Shown here: positions 9,504-18,440 of the stretch, one piece after another | How the letters are laid out: each line of letters opens with the position of its first letter | Position numbering within the stretch: the first letter of the stretch is position 1 | Assembly (NCBI GenBank): GCA_035576005.1 | Contig: DATLXH010000179.1 | Location: 1-64,000, forward strand | Reading direction: 5' to 3' | Origin: DATLXH01 sp035576005 | GTDB lineage: Bacteria > Acidobacteriota > Thermoanaerobaculia > Gp7-AA8 | Length of the DNA: 64,000 nt | Notes under the pieces: generated by a model | Told to the model about the DNA's origin: nothing | Databases searched by the model: none | Seen by the model: only the letters and a program-made list of their open reading frames with translations | Made by a program: the position numbers and the translations under genes

Positions 9504-10043
9504 ATGCACGGGATCATTTTCGCGGAGTTGAGAAAGTACGTCGAAACGAACTTCGGTGAGACCGGCTGGATCCGCCTGCTCGATACTGCCGGCCTTTCCT
9601 CGCGCATGTACGTTCCCATCTATTCGTATCCGGACGAAGAGCTCGCAACGCTCGTCGCTACCGCCTCGGCGATGACGCACATGGATGCGGCGGTAATCCT
9701 CGAGCAATTCGGAGAGTTTCTCGCCCTCGGGCTGCTTCGGATGTACGGCAGCCTCTTAAACAAAGAGTGGAGAACACTCGAGGTCGTGGAAAACACCGAG
9801 ACGACGATTCACCGAGTCGTCAGGATGAAGCACAAGGACGCTGCTCCTCCCTATCTGCGAGCCGCGAGAACGGGTAGCCACCAGGTGACGGTAACGTATG
9901 ACTCGCCTCGACGCCTTTGCCAGGTCGCAGTCGGCATCGTGCTGGGAATGGCGCGGCACTTTGGCGACAACATCACCATCCGGCAGGAGCGGTGTATGCA
10001 CAGGGGTGACTCGGAATGCTTGCTGATCGTCGAGCAGGAGTGA
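9504..10043 (+). CDS. Stand-alone H-NOX (haem NO-binding) sensor protein
   Basis: A 179-residue protein matching the whole H-NOX/HNOB fold. It starts MHGIIFAELRKYVETNFGE, the family's first helix, and contains YPDEELATLVATAS. The proximal haem ligand is His103 in TTIHRVVR, and the haem-propionate clamp YxSxR is present as YDSPR at 132-136; the 29-residue spacing equals that of characterised proteins. The position equivalent to the distal-pocket tyrosine of oxygen-binding members (five residues after the Arg) is Val141, suggesting an NO/CO sensor rather than an O2 binder. The tail has ERCMHRGDSEC. GAGAGG precedes the ATG. No kinase, cyclase or chemoreceptor gene is adjacent. Confidence 0.93.
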   Translation: MHGIIFAELRKYVETNFGETGWIRLLDTAGLSSRMYVPIYSYPDEELATLVATASAMTHMDAAVILEQFGEFLALGLLRMYGSLLNKEWRTLEVVENTETTIHRVVRMKHKDAAPPYLRAARTGSHQVTVTYDSPRRLCQVAVGIVLGMARHFGDNITIRQERCMHRGDSECLLIVEQE

Positions 10044-10058
10044 GCTGGCTAGAATGAT

Positions 10059-11924
10059 CTACTCGCCGCTCTTGGGGAGGCGGCGGCGCTTGGCGTGCAT
10101 TCGATCGATGAGCTTTGTAGTGCTGCGCACCTGCTCGAGGATCTTCTCTTCGAGTCCTGCGCCTTTTGCCTTGAAGGCCTTGGCCTTCCGGAACACAGTC
10201 TTTGCCCGGTCTTTGTCGCCGCTCTCGAGCAGTGCCATCCCGAGATGCATGAGGTTCGTGGCCGTGGGTCCCAGGTCCGCCGACTTAGTCAAAAAGTCGA
10301 CAGCACTCGCGAAGTCGCGACGCTTGAAGTAGACCCAGCCCAGCGCAGCAAGCGGGAACTGCTTTAGCTCCTTCGGTGAGTACTTGAGCGCGAGCTGAGC
10401 GCTTTCGAGTGCCTCGTCGAGATGCTCGCCCATTTCCGCGAGATTGTAGGCACGCTCGTAGTACGCAATCGATTTCGCGTAGTTCGACGTGTACTCACTG
10501 AGCATCTGCTCGAGCAGCTTGTTAGCTTCCTTGAGATTTCCTTCTGCGCGTAACGCCTCTACCAGTGTCGTGTAGGCCGCGGCCGCAATCATCTCAGACG
10601 GCTTCGATTTCAGAATCTTTTTCGCGACCGAGATTGCCTCGGAATTCATGTCGAGGTGCGAGCAGAGGAGCGCGTACGCAATCAGAATGCTCGGATTGTC
10701 AGGATCGAGCTGCGAGGCTCGTCTGTAATGATCGAGCGCGTCGGTGTAGTTCCCCTGACCGGCGAACGTTTCCGCTCTCGCGAACTCTTCGGCAGCGGGG
10801 CCTGCGGGTGGAATGTGGCGTCCGACTCCGTGGTCGTCGTAGATTCGCGCCGCCTGCTGGTACTCCATCTTGTTCGGATTGAGCTCGAGCGCATCCTGAA
10901 AACACTGAATCGCTTTTCGATTCCAGTTGCGATCGAGATAGCAGAGACCGAGGTGATAGATCGCTTCCTCGTACTCCGGATCGAGCTTGAGCGCGCTTTG
11001 GAACGCGCGGATCGCGCGCTCTAACTGTCCGCGCTCATAGAAGGTCGTACCCAGGATGTAATAGGCCTGGGGGATAGGCTCGAGCTCGAGTGCCTTCTGC
11101 AGAAACTTCTGCGCCCGCAGCAGTTTTCCCTTGAGCGCGTAGATCGCGCCGAGGGAGAAGTATGGAAGGAACGAATCCTGTGAGATCTGAATCGCCCGGC
11201 GGAGCCAGCGCTCCGCTCCTTTCAGGTCCTGCCGTTCGTGCAGGAGTACGCCGTAGAAGACGGCAGCATCGAAGTGGTCTGGCTGGACTTCGAGTGTTCG
11301 CTCGAAGTAGGTCTTTGCGCGGTCGAGGTTGCCGTCGTTGAACAGCATCTCGCCTAGGAAAAAACTCAACTCGTAGTTGTCACGGTCGAGCTTGAATGCT
11401 TCCTCGAGGGCCTTCATCCCCCGTTCCTGATCGAAGGACTCAATGGCGAGCTCTGCTTCACGCACGAGTTGCAGGAACCGTTCTTTTCGATCGCCGTGGA
11501 AGAGCGAGAGGATGCGGTCACGCCGCTCGGTGAAACGCTCTTTTTTCTCGAGGGCGAGCATCTGTTCGCCCATCTTTGATTCCCAGAGGTCGACGAGCTC
11601 TTCGCCCGACACGACGCTTTTCTTCTCGAGCAGTTCCTTAACAGAGAGAAGGCCTGTCTGGTTGATGAACAGTGCGCGCTCGTGTTTGTGAATCGACTCG
11701 ATCGCGTTCTTCAGGGTCTCGGTCGAGCGCTTGACGAGCTCTTCGAGGGCGGAGACCCGTTCGAGAAGATGTTCATCGAGGGAGAGATCACTCTCTTCTT
11801 CGTAATCCTCTATCTCTTCATCGTCGAACGAGGTGAGGCCCGAGAGGACGAGAAGTTTGTTCTGGCAGCGCGAACAGAACTCTTTGTCTTCCTGGTTGAA
11901 TGCGCCGCAAGTCTGGCAAAGCAT
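10059..11924 (-). CDS. Zinc-ribbon TPR-repeat protein
   Basis: A 621-residue soluble scaffold. The first 25 residues form a C4 zinc ribbon (Cys3, Cys6, Cys17, Cys20 in MLCQTCG...FCSRC). An acidic linker (DDEEIEDYEEESDLSLDE) and a predicted helical stretch follow (about 50-160, with LEKKERFTERRDRILSLFHGDRKE). From about 165 to 600 there are at least ten TPR motifs, e.g. NYELSFFLGEMLFNDGNLDRA and EEAIYHLGLCYLDRNWNRKA. No signal peptide or catalytic domain, so the role is probably protein-protein assembly. It ends 15 bp from the convergent H-NOX gene. No partner can be named. Confidence 0.85.
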   Translation of the reverse strand: MLCQTCGAFNQEDKEFCSRCQNKLLVLSGLTSFDDEEIEDYEEESDLSLDEHLLERVSALEELVKRSTETLKNAIESIHKHERALFINQTGLLSVKELLEKKSVVSGEELVDLWESKMGEQMLALEKKERFTERRDRILSLFHGDRKERFLQLVREAELAIESFDQERGMKALEEAFKLDRDNYELSFFLGEMLFNDGNLDRAKTYFERTLEVQPDHFDAAVFYGVLLHERQDLKGAERWLRRAIQISQDSFLPYFSLGAIYALKGKLLRAQKFLQKALELEPIPQAYYILGTTFYERGQLERAIRAFQSALKLDPEYEEAIYHLGLCYLDRNWNRKAIQCFQDALELNPNKMEYQQAARIYDDHGVGRHIPPAGPAAEEFARAETFAGQGNYTDALDHYRRASQLDPDNPSILIAYALLCSHLDMNSEAISVAKKILKSKPSEMIAAAAYTTLVEALRAEGNLKEANKLLEQMLSEYTSNYAKSIAYYERAYNLAEMGEHLDEALESAQLALKYSPKELKQFPLAALGWVYFKRRDFASAVDFLTKSADLGPTATNLMHLGMALLESGDKDRAKTVFRKAKAFKAKGAGLEEKILEQVRSTTKLIDRMHAKRRRLPKSGE

Positions 11925-12066
11925 TGTCTATTCAGCCTTCACAGGCCCGAGAGAACAGGGACCGCGAGAGTTTAGTTCCGTTACAGGTCCGGGGCAAATG
12001 AGCGTGCCGAAGCCCTCGGATCCGTGAAGGCGATCACCTCCAGCGTGGAGCACCGTGCGGCCCGCG

Positions 12067-12915
12067 TCATTTGTTGTAATCGTAGAAACCCTTGCCGCTT
12101 TTCCGTCCGTACCACCCGGCATCGACCATCTTGATGAGCAGAGGGCAGGGACGATACTTCGGGTCACCGAATCCATCCTCGAGCACCCGCATGATTGCGA
12201 GGCATACGTCGAGGCCGATAAAGTCCGCCAGCTGCAGAGGTCCCATCGGGTGGTTCATCCCGAGTTTCATCACCTCATCGATCGACGATGCTGTGGCGAC
12301 GCCCTCGTAAAGGGTGAAGATCGCCTCGTTGATCATCGGCATGAGGACGCGATTGGACACGAAGCCGGGAAAGTCGTTCACCTCGATTGCTGTCTTTCCC
12401 ATTCTCTTCGAGACCTCGGCGATCGCGCGGTAGGTCTCGTCTGAGGTCGCGATCCCGCGGATCACTTCGATGAGCGTCATGACGGGCACAGGGTTCATGA
12501 AGTGCATCCCGATCACTTTGTCGGGACGTGAGGTAGCCGCGGCGATTCGAGTGATCGAGATTGAAGAGGTGTTGGACGCGAGAATCGAGTGTGCCGATGT
12601 AATGCTGTCCAGCTCGCGAAAGAGCGAGAGCTTGGCCGCTTCCTTCTCGATGATGGCTTCGATGACGAGGTCGGCATTCGCTGCAGCACGAACCTCCGTG
12701 GAAAGGGCGATACGTCCGAGGACTACGTCCTTCTCGTCCGCCGACATCTTCCCTTTGTCGACGCCGCGCTGAAGATTCTTGGAGATGGTTGCGGAGCCGC
12801 GATCCAGGATCTCTCGTGAGAGATCGATCAGTGAAACAGTAAAGCCTGCAGCCGCAGCAGCGTGTGCGATGCCGTTTCCCATCGTGCCCGCACCAATCAC
12901 CGCAATTGTTTCCAT
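12067..12915 (-). CDS. 3-hydroxybutyryl-CoA dehydrogenase
   Basis: A 282-residue NAD(P)-dependent enzyme that interconverts 3-hydroxybutyryl-CoA and acetoacetyl-CoA, in fatty-acid or butyrate/PHB metabolism. The N-terminal Rossmann motif is IAVIGAGTMGNGIAH. The catalytic His-Glu region is seen in IGMHFMNPVPVM, and the C-terminal dimer domain carries NDFPGFVSNRVLMPMINEAI and GMNHPMGPLQLADFIGLD. The ending GWYGRKSGKGFYDY is diagnostic. Length is that of the single-function enzyme rather than the FadB fusion. No other beta-oxidation gene is adjacent. Confidence 0.93.
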   Translation of the reverse strand: METIAVIGAGTMGNGIAHAAAAAGFTVSLIDLSREILDRGSATISKNLQRGVDKGKMSADEKDVVLGRIALSTEVRAAANADLVIEAIIEKEAAKLSLFRELDSITSAHSILASNTSSISITRIAAATSRPDKVIGMHFMNPVPVMTLIEVIRGIATSDETYRAIAEVSKRMGKTAIEVNDFPGFVSNRVLMPMINEAIFTLYEGVATASSIDEVMKLGMNHPMGPLQLADFIGLDVCLAIMRVLEDGFGDPKYRPCPLLIKMVDAGWYGRKSGKGFYDYNK

Positions 12916-13003
12916 GCTGCCTCCCGAGAGTCGGCGGAGTCTATTGAAGCGTTATCGAAAGTGTCAAACGTGGCACCCGGACCAACCCGAAGCTTGCATG
13001 GGG

Positions 13004-13033
13004 GTGTAGGGCCGCACGGCGTGCGGCCGGTAT
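13004..13033. repeat. Short palindrome C, copy 1 (possible hairpin terminator)
   Basis: GTAGGGCCGCACGGCGTGCG forms an 8-bp stem (GGCCGCAC/GTGCGGCC) followed by GTATTTTCGTTTTT. Related palindromes lie at 44797 and 44915. The T-rich 3' side could make it a weak plus-strand terminator, but no plus-strand gene ends here, so a dispersed repeat is the better reading. Confidence 0.55.
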
Positions 13034-13111
13034 TTTCGTTTTTCGTAGTCGAGGTTCGGAGGGGCTGCACCGCCCACGGTCCAATCTGGAACAGTTGAAT
13101 CTGCAGCTCTG

Positions 13112-13651
13112 TTGACCTTTCTCGTGATCGCAAATCATTCCGGGCGCCGGATGCTCTCGTTGATGGCGATCCTCGCCCTCATCCTCTCTACCGGCTTCAC
13201 CTCTTTTCCCCGCAAAGGAGACGAGATCACGATGGATTCGGTCCTGCGAGAGATGAACAAAGTCAGGCAGGGACGAGGGCTGACACCGCTCATCGCTGAC
13301 AGCCGACTCGACCTCGCCGCCTCGGATCGGATGGAAGACATGGCAGAGCTTGGTTATTGGGCCCATCGGTCTCCTGATGGACGCTCTCCCTTCGTCTGGC
13401 TGCCCGTGCGTGGCTATCGGTATCGCGCTGCTGGAGAGAACCTGGCCACCGGCTTTGAGACCGCGGCTCTCCTGGTGTCTTCATGGATGGAGTCGAAAGG
13501 GCATCGTGACAACATCCTTTCCACCCAGTACAACGCAGTCGGAATCGCCATCATCGACGGATCATCCACAGGACGGGCTTCTGGCAGATCCGTGGTTGTA
13601 CTTTTCGCGGCCGAGATGGTTGAGCAGATTCCGAACCCGCCGGCGAGATAG
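13112..13651 (+). CDS. Secreted CAP/SCP-domain protein
   Basis: Up to 179 residues. An N-terminal hydrophobic segment (MLSLMAILALILSTGF) preceded by HSGRR suggests a signal peptide or anchor, and the CAP (cysteine-rich secretory/PR-1-like) domain follows. Domain signatures are MNKVRQGRGLTPLIADSRLDLAA, the metal-site His in YWAHRSPDG, AGENLATGF, and SWMESKGHRDNILSTQYNAVGIA. Bacterial CAP proteins are secreted and of unclear function. Start choice is open: TTG 13112, GTG 13124 or ATG 13151; the earlier ones supply the basic n-region. It is convergent with moeB, 22 bp away. Confidence 0.88.
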   Translation: MTFLVIANHSGRRMLSLMAILALILSTGFTSFPRKGDEITMDSVLREMNKVRQGRGLTPLIADSRLDLAASDRMEDMAELGYWAHRSPDGRSPFVWLPVRGYRYRAAGENLATGFETAALLVSSWMESKGHRDNILSTQYNAVGIAIIDGSSTGRASGRSVVVLFAAEMVEQIPNPPAR

Positions 13652-13673
13652 AGCCCCGGGAGGGGTGCCCTAC

Positions 13674-14810
13674 CTACTCCGCTTGCACCGAAGGGTCGAC
13701 TTCACTCGACCAGCGCAGAATCCCGCCCACCATATTCTTAAGCTTCGTGAAGCCCGCCTGCTGGAGCATCTGCAGTGCACGACCGCTCCGCGCGCCACTT
13801 CTGCAATAAAGAATAATTTCCTGGTTGCGGTCGAGCGTGTTGTGTTGCGCGATGAGCTGTCCGAGCGGGATGTGACGAGCTCCCTCGATGTGCCCCAGGT
13901 TCCACTCGTCTGGCTCCCGCACGTCAACCACGGTGAGCGCGTCGCGCTTCGACATCCGATCGTGTAACTCCGTAGGTGTGATCTCCAGGCTCTCGTCAGT
14001 CACTTTTGGCTCTGCTCCTTCGCAAAAACGTTGATAGTCGATCAATTCGCGGATGGTCGGCTCTCTCCCGCACACGCTGCAACCGTGATTCTTTCCGATC
14101 CGGATTGTACGGAACTCCATATGGAGAGCGTCATATAGCAGCAGACGACCTATGAGAGGCTTGCCAATCTTCGCGAGCAGCTTGATTGCTTCCGTTGCCT
14201 GAAGAACTCCGATCACTCCCGGCAGAACGCCGAGGACCCCCCCTTCGGCGCAGGAAGGAATCAGGTCTGGCGGTGGTGGAGCGGGGTAGAGGCATCGATA
14301 GCACGGACCTGTAGACGCCGAAAACACGGAGACCTGGCCATCGAAACGGAACACAGAGCCATAGATGTCTGGCTTGCCGAGGATGACGCAGGCATCGTTA
14401 ACGAGGTAACGCGTAGGGAAGTTGTCGGAACCATCGAGGACAAGGTCGTACGGCTTGATAATGGAGAGCGCGTTAGCTGACGTGAGCTCAGTTTCGTGGA
14501 GCTCAATCGCGATCTCCTCGTTCGCTGCACGCAGTCTGGTAGCGGCGACTTCGAGTTTGGAGAGTCCTTCATCGGCGGTGGTGTAGAGGATCTGCCGATG
14601 AAGATTGCTGAGGGCGACACGGTCGAAGTCGACCAGTCCGATTCGTCCCACCCCGGCCGCTGCCAGATAAAGTGCTGCGGGACTTCCGAGTCCGCCGGCG
14701 CCAACGATCAGAACGGAGCCTTGCTTGAGTCTGTCCTGACCATCCTGCCCGATCTGGGGTAGAAGAATGTGCCGGGAGTATCGACGAAGCTCAGAAGCGG
14801 AAAGGGTCAT
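13674..14810 (-). CDS. moeB: Molybdopterin-synthase adenylyltransferase MoeB/ThiF fused to rhodanese (MoeZ-like)
   Basis: A 378-residue two-domain protein. Residues 1-250 form the E1-like adenylyltransferase that activates the C-terminal glycine of MoaD- or ThiS-type sulfur carriers: GAGGLGSPAALYLAAAGVGRIGLVDFD with SNLHRQILY. Zinc cysteine pairs are CYRC and CSVC. Residues about 275-375 form a rhodanese domain with catalytic Cys in ILYCRSGARSGRA, which would supply the sulfur. This MoeZ-type fusion can serve molybdopterin, thiamine or cysteine synthesis; no carrier-protein gene lies nearby to decide. GGAAG precedes the ATG. Confidence 0.92.
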   Translation of the reverse strand: MTLSASELRRYSRHILLPQIGQDGQDRLKQGSVLIVGAGGLGSPAALYLAAAGVGRIGLVDFDRVALSNLHRQILYTTADEGLSKLEVAATRLRAANEEIAIELHETELTSANALSIIKPYDLVLDGSDNFPTRYLVNDACVILGKPDIYGSVFRFDGQVSVFSASTGPCYRCLYPAPPPPDLIPSCAEGGVLGVLPGVIGVLQATEAIKLLAKIGKPLIGRLLLYDALHMEFRTIRIGKNHGCSVCGREPTIRELIDYQRFCEGAEPKVTDESLEITPTELHDRMSKRDALTVVDVREPDEWNLGHIEGARHIPLGQLIAQHNTLDRNQEIILYCRSGARSGRALQMLQQAGFTKLKNMVGGILRWSSEVDPSVQAE

Positions 14811-14882
14811 TCAAACTTCCGAAAGTCAGAAGAGCCTCGGATGGAAGCCGGGATCGCCGCTGCGCCTTTGCCATGCGGTCGC

Positions 14883-17294
14883 TTACAGGTGCGAGCGGAC
14901 TGCTTCTACCGCGCTCCGGATTGCCGCCTGCTGCGGTTCGATCGCAAGGGAACGATTCCAATAATCGAGAGCTCTGCCGTAATCCTTTTTCTTGATGTAG
15001 ATCGTGGCGAGGTTGTTGAGCACGAGCGTCGAGCCCGGGCTGATGCCGAGTGCTCTTTCCAACTCAGTCACCGCCTCGGTGTAGCGGTCTGCAGTCGCCA
15101 GGGCAGACCCGAGGTTGGCCGCGATGGCGTACGACTGAGGAAAGATGCTTTTCCCTTTTAGAAGAATGTTGACTGCGCGGGTCGTCATTTTCTTCTCGCG
15201 ATAGGCTGCTGCGTAATCGATGAAGTATCGCTCGGCGTTAGGCAGACTGCGATTGACTGCTGAAAAGAATGCCTCGTCTGCGGCCGTGTATTGCGCCTTC
15301 TCGAACAGGAGCATTGCAGAGTTCAGGTAAGGGACCGGACGCGAGCTATTGATTTCGATCGCCTTGTCGAACTCCTGGATTGCTTCCTTGCTCTTTCCCT
15401 GCGTCTTGAGGCTGATCCCGACATTGTTGTGGTAGGCGTAGAGTCCCCACTGTTCCGGCGTGACGGTGCTCTTTTCCGTTGCCTCGTCCTCGTCGAGCAT
15501 CGGTGTTGAGGCCACGTTCAGATCAGGAAGGTGTCCGATCTGCTGGAGTGCCTGCCGGTAGGGAACCGCCTCAACCGACGATCGCGTCAGAACTGCCCTG
15601 GTGTCGATAAAGTCGCCGTAGCTCAGCACGCTGACCGAGGTGACAGGCGTGAGACCTTTGAAGGCCCAGTCGATGATCTTCCCCGTCATTTCCTTAGCTG
15701 CTGGTAGACCGAGGATTGCCAGTGCTGTGGGAGCGACGTCGATCAAAGCCATCTTGTGTGCTGCGCGAGAGGGAAGAATCTGATTTCCATAACCGATGAA
15801 CACGCCCGGATTTCTATGCACCGACAGAGCGCTGCCACCCTGGGGGGGCGCTTTAGGTCGATCTTTTCCCCAGCGCATGCCGTGGGAGGACATGATCATG
15901 ACGGTTGTATCGGCGGGCAGTTCCTTCATCCATTCGCCGATCAGTCTGTCCACCTCGGAATAGTAACTGGCTACCGCCGGCCAGTACTTGCGATATCCAT
16001 CATCGCTGACGTCGTCGCGCTGAGGAGGATGGTATGGGCCGAACAGGTGATTCACGGTGTCTGCTCCATCGAAGGACACCATCAGCAGCATCGGCTTGCT
16101 GAGTCTGTAACCTGCGATTCCGACACGGTGATCGCTCCAGGTTTTTGCGAGCACTGAGCGGAACGTGGCGATGGGACTGACCGCATCGGCGCTGCTGACC
16201 GCCGTCTGGAACTCGGCTGGCGTGATGTTCAGAAAGGGACGCACCTGGTCGTAGCCGAGTGACGACTCGGACACGACGGCATTCGACAGTCGGGGACTCA
16301 GCTCTGCGGGGTAGAGGTTGGATGAGTTCTGTACAGGGGTGTCGAAGATCAGCGCTCCGCTCTTACTCGGAGGCCAAGCCGTCCACCAGTTCACAACCTC
16401 AGCAGATCGGGCGAAGGCTGGAGCGATCTCCCACAGAGCGGGGCCGCGTCTTGAAAGACTGCTGACGGGAGCGGATTTGTCGTTGCGATCTGTGAAATCA
16501 AGGACTCCGTGTCGGTCAGGGTTGAGTCCCGTCGCGATGGTGGTCGCCAGGAGAGGCGCAACGGTCGGCTGGATTGTCTGGACTGACGCTGTGGTGCCAC
16601 GCTGAATGAGGGCCTTGAGGTTCGGAATCCGGTCATCGTCGCTGAGCTCGGAGAGCAACTCCCAGTCAGCGCCCTCGATTGTGAAGATTGCAACCCGGCC
16701 CATTGCACCTCGAGCATTCCTGCGGAGATCGGCTCTTTTGAATTGGAGAAGTGCTTCGCGGTCGATCTCGATCCTTTCAATCTCGAAGGCTGTGACCTGG
16801 AGACCGCTGCGGGCGAGATGCTGCGCTACGGTGTTTTTGAAACGGCTTCTGCGGCTTGCGAAGTCGGACGTCGGGGAGGCGAAATCTTCGATGGGCACCT
16901 GAGTCGTTACGGCGCGCACGGCTTCAGTGATGCGCGCGTTCAACCAGGCGGTCCACCCTTCCGATACGAGTCTGCGGGAGTCGGGCAGCCGACCTTTTGT
17001 CAGGGAGAAGCGAACTCTGTAGGCGAGCTTGAGCGGGACGTTCTCTTTCGAGTTGATCCGGATGATTCCGTCACGCTGCGCGTCCTGGCCTCGCTTGTCG
17101 AACGACAGGCGATAGAACTGATGAGGAGGCAGGAACGTGATGGTCTGAGCGACCGTGCGAACAGTTCCGCTGTTCTTGTTCACCCCGACGACAAGGCGGC
17201 GGGAGGAGGGAAGGTAGAGGCTCACCAGGACATACATCAATCCCAGGAGGCAGACCAGGAGCAGGAGGAGTCGGTAGAATCGTCGCCGGAGCAT
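14883..17294 (-). CDS. SPFH-like / alkaline-phosphatase-superfamily / TPR fusion protein
   Basis: An 803-residue membrane-anchored protein of unusual design. One TM helix (about 8-28) is followed by an SPFH/Band-7-like region (about 32-195). A type I phosphodiesterase/alkaline-phosphatase fold spans about 200-560, and TPR repeats run from about 622 to 800. In the phosphatase part the nucleophile Thr is probably T244 (QPTVAP...ATGLNPDRHG), with D412/H416 (DTVNH) and H493. Two usual acidic ligands are altered: the first Asp is Glu207 (FTIEGAD), and the SDHG motif reads SSHG (Ser470). Activity is therefore uncertain. The soluble part should be periplasmic. Not clearly in an operon with moeB (72 bp gap). 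Confidence 0.82.
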   Translation of the reverse strand: MLRRRFYRLLLLLVCLLGLMYVLVSLYLPSSRRLVVGVNKNSGTVRTVAQTITFLPPHQFYRLSFDKRGQDAQRDGIIRINSKENVPLKLAYRVRFSLTKGRLPDSRRLVSEGWTAWLNARITEAVRAVTTQVPIEDFASPTSDFASRRSRFKNTVAQHLARSGLQVTAFEIERIEIDREALLQFKRADLRRNARGAMGRVAIFTIEGADWELLSELSDDDRIPNLKALIQRGTTASVQTIQPTVAPLLATTIATGLNPDRHGVLDFTDRNDKSAPVSSLSRRGPALWEIAPAFARSAEVVNWWTAWPPSKSGALIFDTPVQNSSNLYPAELSPRLSNAVVSESSLGYDQVRPFLNITPAEFQTAVSSADAVSPIATFRSVLAKTWSDHRVGIAGYRLSKPMLLMVSFDGADTVNHLFGPYHPPQRDDVSDDGYRKYWPAVASYYSEVDRLIGEWMKELPADTTVMIMSSHGMRWGKDRPKAPPQGGSALSVHRNPGVFIGYGNQILPSRAAHKMALIDVAPTALAILGLPAAKEMTGKIIDWAFKGLTPVTSVSVLSYGDFIDTRAVLTRSSVEAVPYRQALQQIGHLPDLNVASTPMLDEDEATEKSTVTPEQWGLYAYHNNVGISLKTQGKSKEAIQEFDKAIEINSSRPVPYLNSAMLLFEKAQYTAADEAFFSAVNRSLPNAERYFIDYAAAYREKKMTTRAVNILLKGKSIFPQSYAIAANLGSALATADRYTEAVTELERALGISPGSTLVLNNLATIYIKKKDYGRALDYWNRSLAIEPQQAAIRSAVEAVRSHL

Positions 17295-17407
17295 CCGTTC
17301 GCCTAATGCAGCATCGTCGCCAGCGTTTCGGGGGCGGTTTTGATGGTTGTTTGAAGCCTGCCCTTCTCCGGGGCAGTTGAGGTTGACGCGGGCAGTTGCC
17401 GCCGGGC

Positions 17408-17547
17408 GGGCGAAGCCTTTGGAGTGCGGCAGCCGCAGCTGCCGCTTTTGTGTCGAGCCTGCGGGAATGACAAAGGCGCAGCTTTACGGCATGTCGATTT
17501 GACACAGAAAGCGGCAGCTGCGGCTGCCGCACTCCAAAGGCTTCGCC
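17408..17547. repeat. Large inverted repeat E, copy 1
   Basis: Arms of about 40 bp (17408-17449 and 17508-17547), built on CGAAGCCTTTGGAGTGCGGC and CAGCCGCAGCTGCCGCTTTT, flank a 58-bp centre. A second copy lies at 54021-54163. It sits in a 311-bp gene-free stretch (17295-17605) in which nothing else is apparent. Confidence 0.85.
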
Positions 17548-17605
17548 ACGCTTAGAAGGGCTTGAGCGCGAGGTCCTATGAGGGGTGGGGTCCCGGAAGG
17601 CGCGC

Positions 17606-18289
17606 TTACTTGCGCCGTTTTACGAGCTGCTTGACTTCGTCACTGCCGAGGGAGCTCTGGGCGGAGATGATGATCGCGGCCGTGCCGTCCCGAAAGATCG
17701 GGATGTTGCAACGCACAGTCGTCAGACCCTCGACATCGGTCTTGCCTTTAAAAATGACGCGAGGCCCTTCGACGGTCGAAATGATTTTGACTTCGATTAC
17801 CGCCCCGGGTATGCCCTGTTGCGAGATGCTCTTCCGGGCAGCAACTCGAAGCTCCACCGGCTGGCCACTGACGAACTCACAGCTATTCACGATCGCGAGC
17901 TCGAGATGCTCACTCTCGGCTTCGGAGGCGAGGTAATCGATGATGACCTGGTCGAGGGTTCGTTCAGGAAGGATCTCGGCAGTTACCGCCGGAACAGCTG
18001 CTTGAGGCTGGGGAACGCGCAGCCGCGTCGCGTCAGCGTTCTGCTCGAAACGTCCCCGCTTGATCGCGGCAATCATGGTGCGATGTTGCTGCTCCATGAG
18101 GTTCAGGATGAACTTTTCGTCGACCCCGGTCTTGATCTGCTCAGCGTACGGGGTCTTCTTCGACGCGAGAATCTCGCCTCCCACATAAACCAGTGATTCG
18201 ATGTAAGGGTTCTGGAGACCCTTATCCTCAGTCTGGATGTGGTAGACCTTTTCGTTGTGCCGGATGTCTGTGTTGAACCCCGTGATCAC
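17606..18289 (-). CDS. Conserved hypothetical protein
   Basis: A 227-residue soluble protein starting at GTG 18289, with GGAG eight bases upstream; the frame is open further upstream but the extension is non-native in composition. It opens ITGFNTDIRHNEKVYHIQTEDKG, a sequence I recall from conserved uncharacterised proteins of Acidobacteria and related phyla. NPYIESLVYVGGEILASKKTPY and a C-terminal half that looks like a beta-sandwich (GIPGAVIEVKIISTVEGPRVIFKGKTD...GTAAIIISAQ), perhaps an Ig-like fold, follow. No catalytic motif. Function unknown. The SirB1-like gene lies upstream. Confidence 0.8.
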   Translation of the reverse strand: MITGFNTDIRHNEKVYHIQTEDKGLQNPYIESLVYVGGEILASKKTPYAEQIKTGVDEKFILNLMEQQHRTMIAAIKRGRFEQNADATRLRVPQPQAAVPAVTAEILPERTLDQVIIDYLASEAESEHLELAIVNSCEFVSGQPVELRVAARKSISQQGIPGAVIEVKIISTVEGPRVIFKGKTDVEGLTTVRCNIPIFRDGTAAIIISAQSSLGSDEVKQLVKRRK

Positions 18290-18440
18290 GGGCTGTCTCC
18301 ATTGCGGTGCGGGAGCGAAAAGTTTAACAGAAAGCGCCGGTCGGGTCGGTTGGTGCGATTCACGGAAGGAGCGCGAGTGTGAGGCACACTCCGGATGGAA
18401 GTTGTGAGCCAAGACACGCGAGTCGATGGAGCAAGGGTAG

